From Candidatus Bathyarchaeota archaeon (GTDB lineage Archaea > Asgardarchaeota > Lokiarchaeia > Sigyniarchaeales > Sigyniarchaeaceae): a stretch of DNA of 14,870 nt. This document shows, one piece after another, positions 14,290-14,870 of the stretch (position 1 is the first letter of the stretch; each line of letters begins with the position of its first letter). Both the position numbers and the translations under genes were made by a program. Location: the NCBI GenBank assembly GCA_014729935.1, contig WJJB01000403.1:1-14870 (forward strand), read 5' to 3'. The notes below the pieces were generated by a model, which saw nothing but the letters and a program-made list of their open reading frames with translations, searched no databases and was not told where the DNA came from.

Positions 14290-14850
14290 ATGAATGATGA
14301 CAAGAAAAGAAATACCATCCGAATAAGCAAGATGATGGCATACTTGCTTCGACATGGTGCTGTAAAGGAAGGGATAACCATGGATAACCACGGTTGGATT
14401 GCCATCCATGATATGGTGGAATTCATCAACAGTAAATTTAAATTGATGACTACAATCGATGAGGTGAAATACATAGTTGCAAGCGATAACAAGCAACGCT
14501 ATACCATCAAGAATGGAATGATCAGGGCTAACCAAGGACATTCTATACCCGTGGACCTCCAACTTGCCAGCCGTGAACCCCCTGACATCTTGTATCATGG
14601 CACCGCCCAACATTTCCTTGAATCTATCATGGAAACTGGCTTGCTCTCGATGAACCGCCATCATGTGCATTTGAGCAAGGACTTGGAAACTGCATTAGCT
14701 GTCGGGCGCCGACATGGATCCCCGGTTGTGATTGGCATTCACGCGAATAAGATGGCGAGACAGGGATTCACCTTCCACTTGAGTGATAATGGCGTGTGGT
14801 TGGTGAATACCGTGCCTGTCCGTTTCCTGTTTCTCCTGGATGATGAGTGA
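14290..14850 (+). CDS. kptA: Tpt1/KptA RNA 2'-phosphotransferase
   Basis: An enzyme of 186 residues. The family transfers an internal RNA 2'-phosphate to NAD+, releasing nicotinamide and ADP-ribose 1'',2''-cyclic phosphate; in eukaryotes this finishes tRNA splicing, while in archaea the natural substrate is less clear. The N-terminal winged-helix-like lobe has ISKMMAYLLRHGAV (Arg21-His22) and DNHGWIAIHDMV; the C-terminal NAD-binding lobe has MIRANQGHSIPVDL (Arg79), ILYHGTAQHFLESI, METGLLSMNRHHVHLS, GRRHGSPVVIGI (Arg141) and LSDNGVWLVNTVPVRFL. The Arg-His-Arg-Arg set described for Tpt1 enzymes appears intact (my assignment of the four positions). It seems complete at both ends. The ATG at 14290 is chosen over an in-frame TTG at 14257, because the family begins close to this point. 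It is divergent from the GH38 gene, with no clear functional link. Confidence 0.93.
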   Translation: MNDDKKRNTIRISKMMAYLLRHGAVKEGITMDNHGWIAIHDMVEFINSKFKLMTTIDEVKYIVASDNKQRYTIKNGMIRANQGHSIPVDLQLASREPPDILYHGTAQHFLESIMETGLLSMNRHHVHLSKDLETALAVGRRHGSPVVIGIHANKMARQGFTFHLSDNGVWLVNTVPVRFLFLLDDE

Positions 14851-14870
14851 GATAACCAGTGCAAGTATAC

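Noticed and set aside
1..14870. tRNA, rRNA, CRISPR array, insertion sequence or prophage
   Set aside because: Intergenic gaps are all under about 165 bp and show no cloverleaf-like, repeat-spacer or terminal-inverted-repeat structure, and no transposase or phage genes are encoded.

Overview
The window looks archaeal. The signs are a PhoU-type regulator with an N-terminal AbrB/SpoVT-like DNA-binding segment, TATA-like boxes about 25 bp upstream of start codons (suggesting leaderless or nearly leaderless mRNAs), T-run terminators, and a Tpt1/KptA RNA 2'-phosphotransferase. GC content is moderate by eye. The mix of an anchored penicillin-acylase homologue, clan-A and GH38 glycosidases and a VWA protein with a RING/PHD-like cysteine cluster would suit an Asgard-type archaeon. 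The sequence alone does not prove that, and I hold it only as a hypothesis.

Layout. 1-69 may be the 3' end of an upstream gene. 120-602 (+) encodes an unrecognised small soluble protein followed by a T8 run. 766-1788 (+) is the PhoU-like regulator behind a strong TATA box, and it overlaps hisA (1785-2525, +) by 4 bp. Convergent to hisA is a two-gene minus-strand operon: a membrane-anchored penicillin-acylase-type Ntn hydrolase (3109-5649), then a four-helix membrane protein (2579-3112), with a 4-bp overlap. Divergent from it is a 12-TM MFS-like protein (5751-7028, +) that overlaps by 4 bp a secreted, C-terminally anchored clan-A glycoside hydrolase (7025-8569, +). After a T8 terminator comes a second 12-TM protein (8684-9955, +), a clear collinear paralogue of the first. 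Convergent to it is a VWA protein with zinc fingers (10034-11284, -) that lies downstream of a cytosolic GH38 alpha-mannosidase (11338-14211, -). Divergent from the mannosidase is a Tpt1/KptA enzyme (14290-14850, +).

How it may work together (inference). 5.7-14.2 kb could be a small glycan-use or surface-glycan-processing locus: an extracellular anchored glycosidase, two related transporter-like membrane proteins and an intracellular alpha-mannosidase. The acylase operon adds an extracytoplasmic amide hydrolase. The phoU-hisA pair and kptA are housekeeping-type genes on either side.

The most unusual object is the VWA protein. The C-terminal half of a VWA fold sits before the N-terminal half (DxSGS at residues 128-132), so the domain appears circularly permuted. 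A C4HC3 cysteine/histidine cluster of PHD/RING spacing and two zinc ribbons follow. No tRNA, rRNA, CRISPR array or insertion sequence is visible, and no gene-free stretch exceeds about 165 bp.
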